NCBI GenBank assembly: GCA_905221615.1
Contig: CAJNDT010000133.1
Span: 235,321-299,320, forward strand
Reading direction: 5' to 3'
Length of the DNA: 64,000 nt
Source: Symbiodinium sp. CCMP2592
Taxonomy: Eukaryota > Sar > Dinophyceae > Suessiales > Symbiodiniaceae
The notes under the pieces were generated by a model. The model saw only the letters and a list, made by a program, of their open reading frames with translations, made no database searches and was not told the origin of the DNA. This document shows, one piece after another, positions 42,050 to 51,552 of this stretch (positions are counted from its first letter, which is position 1; each line of letters opens with the position of its first letter). A program made the position numbers and the translations under genes.

Positions 42050-43404
42050 GGATCTGCCGCACTCGTGCGAGTTCTGTGATCGTACCTATGCCACCATGCG
42101 GGATTTGAGGGCACAACAGACTAAGATGCATTCGGATGACTTGCCGCTGGACTGGAATCGCAGCCAGATCACGCTTGAAAACGTTCGTACATATGCAGTC
42201 GATGGTATGCCTACATGTTCATTCTGTCTTCGTGATTTCAAAAACTGGCAGAATTTGTACACACACCTGCTGCATTCGCGTTGCTCTGCTGTGACAGAAG
42301 GGCTCGAGCCTGTAGTGGCTGCCTCAGCTTCCTCCACCTCTGTCTTGCCCTTTGTCAGGAACTCTGCATTTTTGGCTAAACTTCGGCAGCGTGGCATCCA
42401 ACCTTTGCGGAAAGCCAATGGTGTATTGCAGGAGCTTCGACATCATTGCTGTATTTGCAGGCAGTGGCTGGTTCACTCAGACTACGTCTGCTCGCATTAT
42501 AAGAAAACACATGTGGCTTTGTGGAAGGCGCTTGAATCACGTGTACGAGCCCTGGTGCGACCCTGCTATTTGAGTGCACAATGTCCGTATTGCTTGCGTC
42601 GGCCCTCCCGGAAGGGTCGACACAGATGCCCTGTTCTTATTCAGGTACATCTGGCTTTACTGCTTGATGGACGAGATTCTTCGAGAGGGCCAGGAACTGG
42701 CTCCCCCCAGCCGGGAGGAAACCAAGTACTTTGCGAGCATGTTTCCCAAACCTCATTCTCCCACCCCATCGCTGGAGCCGACAGCCCCCATGGATACCAG
42801 GGAACAACCAAAGCGTGGCATTTTAGAAGATTCTTCGGTCAAGGAGGAGGGACAGCAGAAAGCTCACAAAGCAGCAGAGAAGGCCACACCGAAGGCAGAG
42901 CCAGCTCCAACAATATCCACCACAGCCACCCCGACCGGATCTCAGAGCTCGCAGACTCAACAGTCCCTGCATGCAGCTCCTTCGACGGCAATCAACGACT
43001 CACAGTCGAAGGGCAAGAACAAAGGCAAGAAGGACAAGAACAAGGGCAAGGGCAAAGGCCAAAAGAATGGCAGCAACGGTCCCTCGCAGACTTCTTCAAG
43101 CAATCAAGACAATCTAGTGTCAGCCATAGGACGCCTGTCTGTGTCTGCGGCACGAAGCTGCGATCTCGATACAACAAGCCAACCAAGGATACATCTTCTT
43201 CCTACGAACAGCCGGGCCAGAATCAATCATTCCGCCACTAGCCCGAGTATCGCAAGCATGGAACCTGGCCAAAGAAACCGAGATCCCCCGCTATCCTCTT
43301 CGTATCGTTCTTCTGTCAGCCCTCCTGGAAGCCACCATAGAGCGTGCAGAAGCGGCCGTGACTCCGGAGAAGAAGGGGGGAAACAGTACAGGCGGGACTT
43401 GTGA
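42050..43404 (+). pseudogene. zinc-finger and basic linker part of the LINE protein
   Basis: Cys/His motifs are CEFCDRTYATMRDLRAQQTK-MH, CSFCLRDFKNWQNLYTHLLH, CCICRQWLVHSDYVCSHYKK-TH and CPYCLRRPSRKGRHRC. The first has Gln where the first His is expected. A shift near 42,650 moves the sense into the frame reading DEILREGQELAPPSREETKY, then SKGKNKGKKDKNKGKGKGQK, a nucleic-acid-binding-type basic linker. These fingers probably bind element RNA or target DNA in the intact family. Confidence 0.55.
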
Positions 43405-43789
43405 TCGACAAAGGCGAAGAGTTGTATTGGCCATACATCCAGTGGAATCAAGAACAGCGCACGGAAGAGGTGATCTCCACGGACCAGGCACGGCCATTGG
43501 AACATTCGCGACTACTGAGGAAACTGAATCACCTGCGGGACTCCATCACGCCGGTCACCACAAGATTGCGGAACAGCTGGAAACCGAGGTCTATCGTCTG
43601 GTTCTGGAAGTCGAAACGGTTGGGGAGGAAGCCCAGAACATTCACGAGTGGCTTCGTCTTCTTGCGAACTGCACGGTTTGGAAGCTGATCGGAGGCCGAT
43701 TTCGGAGGGAGCGATTGGGACGCTACTGGGGCAGTGAGACGAAGTGCTGATGTGGCTCCCGCTTCTTTTCGACTCCCTCGAAACTACAA

Positions 43790-44625
43790 GGCGCCAACTA
43801 TGACACTACAAAATCCACAGAATCTCTGTTATGCGAACTCGGTGGCTATCTCGCTTGCTTGGATGGGATATATATATATATATATATACCACAACTACAC
43901 TCATGCTGGCGGCAGGTGCTCTGGATGTCTGAGTGTTGTGCTTGGAGCTCGGATGTTACTTCTTACGAACTCTTTGCCATGGTTGATGATATTCGCTGAC
44001 TGGCCTCAGGCTCATGAGCAGCACGACGCTGCGGAATTTCTCACTCATTTCCTTGACAAGGCTACTCCGAGTGCTTTTACTGGTCTGTGGCAATCCCGAG
44101 CAGAACATGCGCATGGCATCCATGTTCAGGATCGTGGCTCACTGATGATTCCCTTGACTCTGGACAGGTTGGGCGCGGATCTTCAGACTTGCGTTGACAT
44201 GTGGGAAGGACAGTCGTATGTACATGCTCTATCTACTTTTTGGTCCTGACCATGGCCTTGTCTTGCAGCTTCATCGGTTTTTGCCTACGGACTCGGGTGC
44301 AGGCAAGGTCTTCACCAAGGTTGCAGTACGTCCAGGTCAATCGGTTGCAGTGCCAATGTTTGAGACTTCTGACTCCACGATTACTCGCATGGTCAATTGT
44401 CGACTGGCTTTTGTGATATATCACATTGGACCCACCATGCTCGCTGGTCATTACAAAACTGCGATATGTGTGCCTGGCGAAGTATTGGGGTTTCGTGGTA
44501 GCTAGAAATTTGTTATATGTAACGATGCCCAAAAGCCTTACCTGGCCACTGCAAATGATTATGCTGAGATTGAGACTGGCTGCTATCTGATTGGACTCTA
44601 TCGTCCTTCTACTCCGGGCGATGCA
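43790..44625 (+). pseudogene. ubiquitin-specific-protease-like domain
   Basis: Cys box: LQNPQNLCYANSVAISLAWM, with the N-x-x-N/Q-x-C-Y-x-N pattern of USP (peptidase C19) enzymes. Middle box: EQHDAAEFLTHFLDKATP, matching the conserved Q-x-D-A-x-E-F. His box: ITRMVNCRLAFVIYHIG then AGHYKTAICV. The domain ends with ICNDAQKP ... GCYLIGLYRPS after an in-frame TAG at 44,503. It has a frameshift near 44,200 and an (AT)n expansion coding YIYIYIY right after the Cys box. A USP would remove ubiquitin from proteins; its job in a LINE is unknown. Confidence 0.6.
43868..43889. repeat. (AT)n expansion inside the USP-like domain
   Basis: About ten AT units, in frame with the surrounding sense (encoding Tyr-Ile repeats), just after the Cys box. 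Confidence 0.85.
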
Positions 44626-44629
44626 GGCT

Positions 44630-46150
44630 CATCTATGCCGTGTATTTGGCCAGCATTGTCTGATCCGATGACGCCTGGGCGGTGTGAGCCATTGCTGACT
44701 CTGAAATGAGTGATGCTTCAACGTGTGGTCCTGATGCGGCTCTTTCGTTTTTATGTTTTCTCAAGTCTGAGGCGCTTATGGGCTCTGTATGGATGAGCCG
44801 CATCATGACTCTGATACTCCTTGCTTGATGTGAACTGTTGAATGCACTTCTACTGATGCTCCTGCATCTGCATTGTAGTCGGTATGGGTTATTAGTGGTA
44901 CTCAAGACAGTTCTATGAGATCTTTGTTTCGTGCATTCCTTATTCCCACTTGGTATACACTTCTTCACAACAGGCAATGGCACCATGTGTCTGGAGACTA
45001 TTTTCTATCGGATTCTTCATTATTGTTTTCCTAGGCCCCGTGTTCCTGCTTTCCCCTCTCCTCATGTCAACCGTGGTGCAGTTGCCAACGTGCCGTTGTT
45101 CCTGGGCCACACTGGGGTCTTGCGCTGCATGGCTTTGGATCACGATCTTATGGCGTTCTACACTATGGGATTTGATTTTACTCGCTATGCTGCATCCTCC
45201 TTGCCTCGGCAGTGGTACCACACTGGCAGCATCTCATTGTGCTGACACCGTTGGGAATGCCCATTTCATGTGATGTAGGTCACTTCTATATCGTATATGC
45301 TGACTTGTTCTTTCGAAACGGGCAACCTGCAACACTCCGATGTGCAGTACTGTAGTTGCGCACTGGTGAGCTCTCTTTGGTTGCTATGGCTTCATGCATA
45401 CTATGCTGCCGATTGACTTGTAAGGTGCCTCATGCTGATGCAAAGTGGTTTCACATCGTAATCGTTCTCAGCATGCAGTTTCTTTTAGTTTGGCTTGGTA
45501 TTGGTTGATGCAGATGTGTTCAGCATGAAGGCCACCACTGGCAGTGTTCTGCTTGCTGTAAGCTTCCCTTCACATATGACCGATTTGGACAGTGAGCATG
45601 AGCCTTACTGGCCTCTTTTGCATTCGGTTTATGCGAATGAAGTCGTGAAGCAGCGACTAATCCGCTTGCGTAAACCGGCTTGGCATACAGCCAGCAACGT
45701 GATTGTGATGGTTGCAGCGGATGGCCTCTTGGTTGTACCTAGCCTTCTATTATGCAACCTTCCCTCATCTGACATTGTACACTCACAGCTGCACCATGCG
45801 TGACCCGTATCCTTGTGCTGCGATGCTCCAAGATTTGTAATAACTACGGATGTCACAGCTTGATACTCTGTTTGTTTGTGTGTTACTGTGAAGTTGTAGT
45901 AACGGGGCTCATTTAAATTCCATCCTGTGACATCTGTAGTTCTGCATTGCACTCTGAAGCTGGATGTCTACACATCTCTCACTCCTTATGAGCAACATGC
46001 CATCTAGGCACTTGTGTGAGCTCCATGGTCGAGCTATGTTATGTACTCTGTCAATTCTCCGGTATATGGCGCAATGCTCCGTGGAGAGAACCTCTTTCAG
46101 TTTCTTCGAGCTGTATGAAGGTACTGTATGATTATGTGGCCGGCTACTAC
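44630..46150. other. unassigned DNA downstream of the LINE
   Basis: Plus-strand frames of about 100 codons (44,931-45,245 and 45,495-45,803) have no motif I recognise. They may be a further decayed LINE part or its 3' region. Confidence 0.3.
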
Positions 46151-46164
46151 AAGGCGGCCTGAAG

Positions 46165-46595
46165 TTAAAAAAAAAAAGAAATGTGCCAAAAATGTGAATC
46201 AAAATGTGAACGAAAATGTGACTGTACCTGAATGTGAAATAAATGTGACGAACAATGTGAAATAAATGTGCCAGAAATGTGAATCGAAATGTGACCCGAG
46301 AATGAGATTGTGTGGCACCTGTGACATAGATGTGGCCAAAAATGTACCAAAAATGTATCAAAAATGTGAAGAAAATGTGACCTGAAATGCATCAGCAAAT
46401 GTGCCTACTCTACAGTTATTGGATGTCCTTAGCCGCCTAAGCCCCAGACTCTTTGACAATTTGCAGAAAATGCCACAGTAAATGTGAAAGAAATGTGAAA
46501 CAAATGTGAAATAACTTGTGAGAAAAATGCGACATGCGTATGATATGTAGGATCCATCCATGTGCATGGCGGCTAGTGCATGGAAAATGTGCCAA
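46165..46595 (+). repeat. AAATGTGA array
   Basis: About 25 irregular copies of AAATGTGA, mostly AAAAATGTGAA, GAAATGTGAC and AAAATGTGCC, in two blocks (46,170-46,400 and 46,470-46,600). Confidence 0.85.
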
Positions 46596-46599
46596 ATTT

Positions 46600-46790
46600 C
46601 TTTATTCACTGCACCTAAGGTTTGTTGCTGTGTTTAAGATTCCCGGAACCGGGGTTCAAGGCACTGCCAAGCCAAATCAGCCTGCCCTTTTATGTGGTTT
46701 TTGGCTTGGTTTTACAGTGCTCTCAGCTGCACTTGGACCTGCTCTTGGGGCTTGTTGTAGTGGTATTTTAGTGGTATTTCAGTAGTGGTA
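46600..46790. other. no gene seen
   Basis: Short unique spacer between two repeat families. Confidence 0.5.
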
Positions 46791-47075
46791 TGTCAGTGGT
46801 AGTACAATAAATTTAAGGCACCCCAATGTCTGCCCCACCCCCTCCTGGCACTACTCGGCCCTACTCGGCCCTACCCGGCCCTACTCGGTCGTACTCGGCA
46901 CTCCTCGACACCAGAGGCCGACCTCAGTTGCCCCACCCTTTCTATTTTAGTGATTTTAGTGGTATTTCAGTTGTAGTGGAATAATTTAAAGGCACCCCAA
47001 TTTCTGCCACCCGGCCCCACTCGATCCTACTTGGCACTCCTCGGCACCATAGGCCGTCCTCAGTTGCACCACCCC
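46790..47075. repeat. GGCACCCC / CTCGGCCCTACTCGG repeat family, plus orientation
   Basis: Two tandem copies of a unit of about 165 bp: TTTCAGT-GTAGTGGAATAATTT-AAAGGCACCCCAAT-TCTGCC..CCC, then CTACTCGGCCCTAC repeats, then CTCGGCACC-A..AGGCCG-CCTCAGTTGC. The same unit occurs inverted at 48.2-48.85 kb. Confidence 0.7.
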
Positions 47076-47079
47076 ACGT

Positions 47080-47580
47080 TTTTCAGGGGTCGGCAGCACT
47101 GGCAGCAGCCATTAAATATGTATGACGAAAAAAGATGGAGCTTCAGCTGCCAAGGAACTTCCAGAATGACCCTAGGTTTATCGGTTATCGAAATTTGCCG
47201 CTCACTCGTCCCAAGATTTGGGCTCTCATCTTGTAAGCAAGCCAAATCCTGCCAGGCACTTGTCCCGAGTTTCGGGCTCAAGTCGGCTTGAACAGCAGAT
47301 TTGTCCAAGCATCTATCCGGTGATTACGGCCTCACAAGCAATTCTGTCCAAGCATTTGTCCGGACGATTTGCCTGGGTTTATGGTGGATTTGACCCAGAT
47401 TTGTAAAGACCAATCTTCGTATGGAACTGGCCCTCCCAAGTTACATTGGCCGTTGGAAATAATCACATTGTCATGACATGTCTCTAAAGATATGTGCAGC
47501 AGGTTTCGAAGCTTTCGGCTTTCGAGGCGTTTGCTGCAATTTGGAATGCCCGCCGCCCGCCTGGTCCTCTGTTCTTGCCC
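47080..47580. other. no gene seen; short internal duplication
   Basis: CACTCGTCCCAAGATTTGGGCTC (47,203) and CACTTGTCCCGAGTTTCGGGCTC (47,258) are related, with inner palindromes. Nothing else was recognised. Confidence 0.5.
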
Positions 47581-47584
47581 GATA

Positions 47585-48128
47585 AACATTCAGAGTGGAG
47601 AACCACACGTGCGAGGAAAACTTGAAGTCTCGAAGCGGAACTGTTTAACAATCCCATATGTGAAAATCTTTTCAAGTGTATATATGTTCAGCAAGCAATA
47701 TTTATTGAAATACAGAAGACATGCTCGGGGACAAGCGCGGAGATTGATACAACATAGGGATTTGTACAGGAGCAGACGGTCAGACGACAGATTTATCCAG
47801 TACGCCTTATAGACAACTTGGACAACTCTGTGCAACTCCTTGTTTCATTCCTGATTAACATTCAGAGTTGAGAACCACACGTGCGAGGAAAATTTGAAGT
47901 CTCGAAGCGAAACCGTTTAAAAATCCCATATGTGAAAATCTTTTCAAGTGTATATATGTTCAGCAAGCAGTATTTATTGAAATACAGAAGACATGGGTGC
48001 GGCTAAGCGCGGAGATTGATACAACATAGGGATTTGTACAGGAGGAGACGGTCAGACGACAGATTTATCCAGTACGCCTTATAGACAACTTGGACAACTC
48101 TGTGCAACTCCTTGTTTCATTCCTGACT
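47585..48128 (+). repeat. 272-bp direct dimer
   Basis: Two head-to-tail copies of a 272-bp unit starting AACATTCAGAGT-GAGAACC (47,585 and 47,857) and ending TTGTTTCATTCCTGA. They differ at roughly a dozen positions. Frames in it are short and differ between copies, so it is not coding. Confidence 0.9.
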
Positions 48129-48189
48129 AAGCGCCGGCCAAAATTGCAAACCTTGCCGAATGCGTTTGATTTCTTCGACTTTCCCTACA

Positions 48190-48850
48190 GGGGTACCCAA
48201 ACCCCGAAGGAGAGATGCATATGAGTCATGAGCCCGGGGAACATGGGGCCAAAAACCAGCCTAAAGTGCAGTTGCCGCTCCAAAAACCAGGCAAAAGGGA
48301 AGAGGTGGGGCAACTGAGGACGGCCTATGGTGCCGAGGAGTGCTGAGTAGGACTGCGTAGGGCCGGGTAGGGCCGAGTAGGGAGTAGGGCCGAGTATACA
48401 GGCCATCCTCGGTTGCCCCACCCTGTCTATTTCAGTGGTATTTCAATTCTAGTAGAGTAATTTAAAGGCATGCCAATGTCTGCCCCGGCCCCACCCTCTC
48501 CCGGCAATGCTGCTTGGCAGACATTAGGGCAGGGTGCCTTTAAATTACTCGACTACAGCTGAAAGACCACTAAAAGCGAAAGGGTGGGGCAACCGAGGAT
48601 GGCCTGTGGCGCCGAGGACTGCCGAATACGACTGAGCAGGGCCGGGTAGGGCCGAGTAGGGCCGACTAGTGCCGGGGGGGGGTGGGGCAGACATTGGGGT
48701 GCCTTTAAATTACTCTATGGTGCCGAGGACCACGGAACATACCACTAAAATAAAAAGGGTGGGGCAACCGAGGACGGCCTATGGTGCCGAGGAGTGCCGA
48801 GTAGGGCTGAGTAGGGCCGAGTAGTGCTGGGAGGGGATAAAATAGAATTG
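48190..48850. repeat. GGCCGAGTAGGG repeat family, mixed orientation
   Basis: At least three copies, mainly inverted relative to 46.8-47.1 kb, with GCCGAGGA-TGC-GAGTAGG..GGCCGAGTAGGGCCG cores and ends TGGGGTGCCTTTAAATTACTC or its complement. Adjacent copies in opposite orientation create inverted repeats. Confidence 0.7.
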
Positions 48851-48955
48851 CCCCGGCATAAACACCCCTCCAGCCTAAATCTTTCGCCCTCACGGCTCGA
48901 ATGCAAATGCAAACCACGAAGACGAACGCATAAACCTCACAATTTTCGGGAGCCA

Positions 48956-49112
48956 AACCCTAAACCGTTTTCAGCCAGACGCCCTGGCAAATCACCTAAA
49001 CCCTAAACCCCTAAACCCTAGACCCTACCCTACACCCCAAACCCCTAAATCCTAAACCCCTAAACCCTTAAACCTCACATTTTCGGGAGCCAAATGCTAA
49101 ACCGTTTTCAGC
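48956..49112 (+). repeat. telomere-like CCCTAAA cluster
   Basis: Ten or more heptamers, with a 50-bp unit (TTTTCGGGAGCCAAA-CTAAACCGTTTTCAGCCAGA) duplicated at 48,941 and 49,081 on either side. Confidence 0.8.
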
Positions 49113-49483
49113 CAGATGCCCCCGGCAAATCACCCACAACACAGAAACCCACTTCACTGCATCCCGCTCTGGGACTTTCACACCTCGGCTTGTGCTTCGC
49201 CCACGTGCCAGCTGCACAACTAACTACACACATCCAACTCCTTCCTCATAAAATTGCTCCACGAAGGGCTGGAAATCAAACATGGGGCTCGAACACGCCG
49301 CGGCTTAGCTACCCGGCCGGATTTAACCCATATACTCATGCGGTGATGTGTGCTGCGCTGTGTGTGTGTGTGTGACTGTGCATGTCTCACTTGCAACGTC
49401 CGCCGCCGCCTCTCAGCGGCGTAGCGGGGCCAATCATGGTGGGACATGGCCATGGCATGTCACAAAGTCACAGAGTCACAAAC

Positions 49484-49530
49484 ATAGCTTCTAGATTCTA
49501 GATTCTAGATGCTTCTAGATTCTAGACACT
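49484..49530. repeat. TCTAGATTCTAGA repeats
   Basis: Four tandem, self-complementary units around the XbaI-type word TCTAGA. Confidence 0.8.
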
Positions 49531-49554
49531 GACAGCACTGCACAACACGTCCAC

Positions 49555-49705
49555 TTGACACTTTCAGGCAGCGGCCAGAAAACTTTATTAGCCCGTGGGC
49601 CGGTAGCCGTAGGCTGTAAGCGGTAGGCCCGGTAGGCCGGTAGGCTGTACTGTACTAGGTTGCTAGGCTGTAGGCTGCAGGTAGGCTCAGGTAGGCAGGT
49701 AGTTC
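49555..49705. repeat. GTAGGC microrepeats
   Basis: About a dozen GGTAGGC / GCTGTAGGC words in 150 bp, ending about 115 bp before the ATG of the four-exon gene. Confidence 0.7.
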
Positions 49706-49819
49706 CGCGGGCCGCATTTTTGTCTCTGACTCCTTCGGCTGGCTTGTGCGCCCCTCCCCTACTACTCGTGCTGCTTTGCACTCTCTGTGCTGAGTGGGAC
49801 TCCAGTCTCAGGTACCAGG

Positions 49820-50453
49820 ATGGTTCACAACGTCGCCGATGTGAGAAAGGCTATCGGCCAGGCGCGGACCGAGGGTCCTCCTTTGGGGTGGCTGGGAGTT
49901 GGACTTGAAGTGTTGCATTGCATCAAGGCCATTTTGGATGGTGAGATGTCCCGTGCGAAGAAGGCAAGCACCTCAGAGCACCCCACAGCATAGGTTGCCG
50001 CAACTCTGACTTGACCTTAAATACCCTGAGCCCTAAACCCTTAGAAACCCAAAGCCTTAAGCCGTGCGAGCCAAGATTCAGCTCATCGATATGAACACGT
50101 GGACGGATGCCGTGTGGAAGCGCATCCTGCGGGCCTGGATCCAAGTCCACTTATATTAGACTTATTAAACTTAAACCAAAAAGATTCGGGCCGAGCCTAG
50201 GACCTGGAAGAGAGCCAATTGAACGTGCCAGATGCCAGGGGCTCAGCTGCCAGCCATTTGGAATCGATTGGCCTCGGCATTGACCCGGAATGCAGGTGCT
50301 GTGCGTGGTGGGGGTGGCGATGAAGACCTACAACCGGTCCCCTCCGACGTCGAGGTGGGTTAGAAGGTGGGTTCAAGGATGCTGAAAGTGTGCTGACTTG
50401 GCAGTCAGCTCCAGAGTTCCGACATCGGAATGTCGGAGTCCGAGGACGACTAG
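49820..50453 (+). CDS. four-exon gene for a 115-residue protein
   Basis: Exons 49820-49940, 50062-50144, 50201-50295 and 50405-50453 join in phase (121+83+95+49 nt = 116 codons with the stop). ATG at 49,820 starts MVHNVADVRKAIGQARTEGP and runs to ...HCIKAILD before a GTGAGATG donor. Exon 2 reads VRAKIQLIDMNTWTDAVWKR-ILRAWIQ. Exon 3 reads DLEESQLNVPDARGSAASHL-ESIGLGIDPEC. Exon 4 reads SQLQSSDIGMSESEDD then TAG. All three introns are GT-AG; the first contains CCCTAAA-like repeat. The protein is helical and amphipathic with an acidic tail; no family was recognised. Exact phase at three junctions and an acidic natural-looking C-terminus make this the cleanest gene model in the window. An AG sits upstream of the ATG and could accept a spliced leader. 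Confidence 0.65.
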
Positions 50454-50695
50454 GCCGGGCATGGATCACCTTTGAAACACCTTCAGCTTGTGTCGCTGCT
50501 TACTGCTGATTGCGTGGAGGCTCTGGCGACTCTGGCGGCTGGTGGCTGGTGGTGAGCCGTGGGTCCACACTTGGAGGGTCGCGGGGCTTGGTAACTGGTT
50601 ATTTTAGGGACTTATAACTACCCCATAACCGTAACCCCAATTAGGGTCCCATTTAGGGTACTTATAAGTCTACTTACTACCTACTTACTAAGTTA

Positions 50696-50941
50696 CTAGG
50701 TCCCCCGACCGTCCAAGCAGGGCTGCAGTGCATTGCATGGCAAGGCTCCTTTGTAAGCGTCCGCTATAACTGTTGATAATAATAGGAAATATATGTGGGG
50801 CATAAAGTCATAGAGAGCGTTGCCTTTGCAGTGTGATGCGGCCGATGCGCTTCGATCCCTTTGCAGTGCCGCGGCATCGTCAATTTTGAAAAGAGCCTCT
50901 GATTCTGATTGCTGAGTGCTGCCTGTGCCGTGCCCTTCCAA
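50696..50941 (-). CDS. open frame of unknown status
   Basis: Minus-strand frame of about 80 codons with QQSESEALFKIDDAAALQRD and SASAASHCKGNALYDF. It reads protein-like but has no bounded exon or family. It might be one exon of an opposing gene. Confidence 0.25.
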   Translation of the reverse strand: MEGHGTGSTQQSESEALFKIDDAAALQRDRSASAASHCKGNALYDFMPHIYFLLLSTVIADAYKGALPCNALQPCLDGRGT

Positions 50942-51062
50942 CCTTCGGCCCTGCGATCACCGATCAAGTGCGTGTTGAATTAGTGACGTAGTAACGTAGA
51001 AACTGGTAGTTAGCCGTTAGCCACGAGGAGTTTCAGTACTCAGCAGTCGTAGTTAGTAATGG

Positions 51063-51094
51063 CAGTAGGTAGTTGTAGTAAGTAGTAGTAGTAC

Positions 51095-51183
<89 letters not shown>

Positions 51184-51190
51184 ATAGCAG
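51063..51190. repeat. (TAG)n trinucleotide repeat
   Basis: About 40 GTA/TAG triplets without interruption between 51,098 and 51,180. On the minus strand it reads as a long poly-Tyr frame, which is an artefact of the repeat. Confidence 0.95.
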
Positions 51191-51552
51191 TAGTAACCTA
51201 GTAACAATAATTTTGTATTACCAGGACTACTGTAGTGACTACTGTGAGTGACTATCACCAATATCAATACAAAGTAACAATTCCTGCCAGATTTTGTTGC
51301 CTCAATCCAGGTTTGAAAACAACCATCAAACATCAGCCATGCTCGCATAGCCATTGGCTCATTGCGTGCGGGTGGATTGTTTTTTCTGGGCAGTGGCTGG
51401 AGTCCAGCAGGACTCATTGTGCGAGACGTGTGGCAGGACTGGTGCAGCTGGCTATAGTTGTGACTATAGTGTGCTGCTTCAGGTAGCTGTTGCATTGCGA
51501 TAGCAGCAAGCCAGGTGTAGGCTGGCTGCTTTGCTCAGTTGCGGTCATAGAG

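Larger units (their letters stand above)
41060..44625 (+). mobile_element. decayed, 5'-truncated LINE with a USP-like tail
   Basis: In order: the second half of a LINE reverse transcriptase (GVRQGCALSPLLWSLF at 41,144, catalytic-site remnant near 41,260, thumb region to about 42,000), four Cys/His zinc-finger-like motifs (42,060-42,640), a Lys-rich linker (42,990-43,080), a region ending WKLIGGRFRRERLGR (43,680-43,720), and a ubiquitin-specific-protease-like domain (43,790-44,620). Endonuclease and the first half of the RT are absent. Several frameshifts and stops separate the parts. I recall dinoflagellate LINEs with this RT-zinc finger-protease layout, but that is memory, not a search. Confidence 0.65.

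Noticed and set aside
49280-49345. tRNA-like word (GTGTTCGAGCCCC on the minus strand)
   Set aside because: It resembles a tRNA B box, but there is no A box at the right distance and no cloverleaf could be drawn.
51094-51495. Minus-strand frame with a long poly-Tyr run
   Set aside because: It is the translation of the (TAG)n repeat; the rest has no motif.
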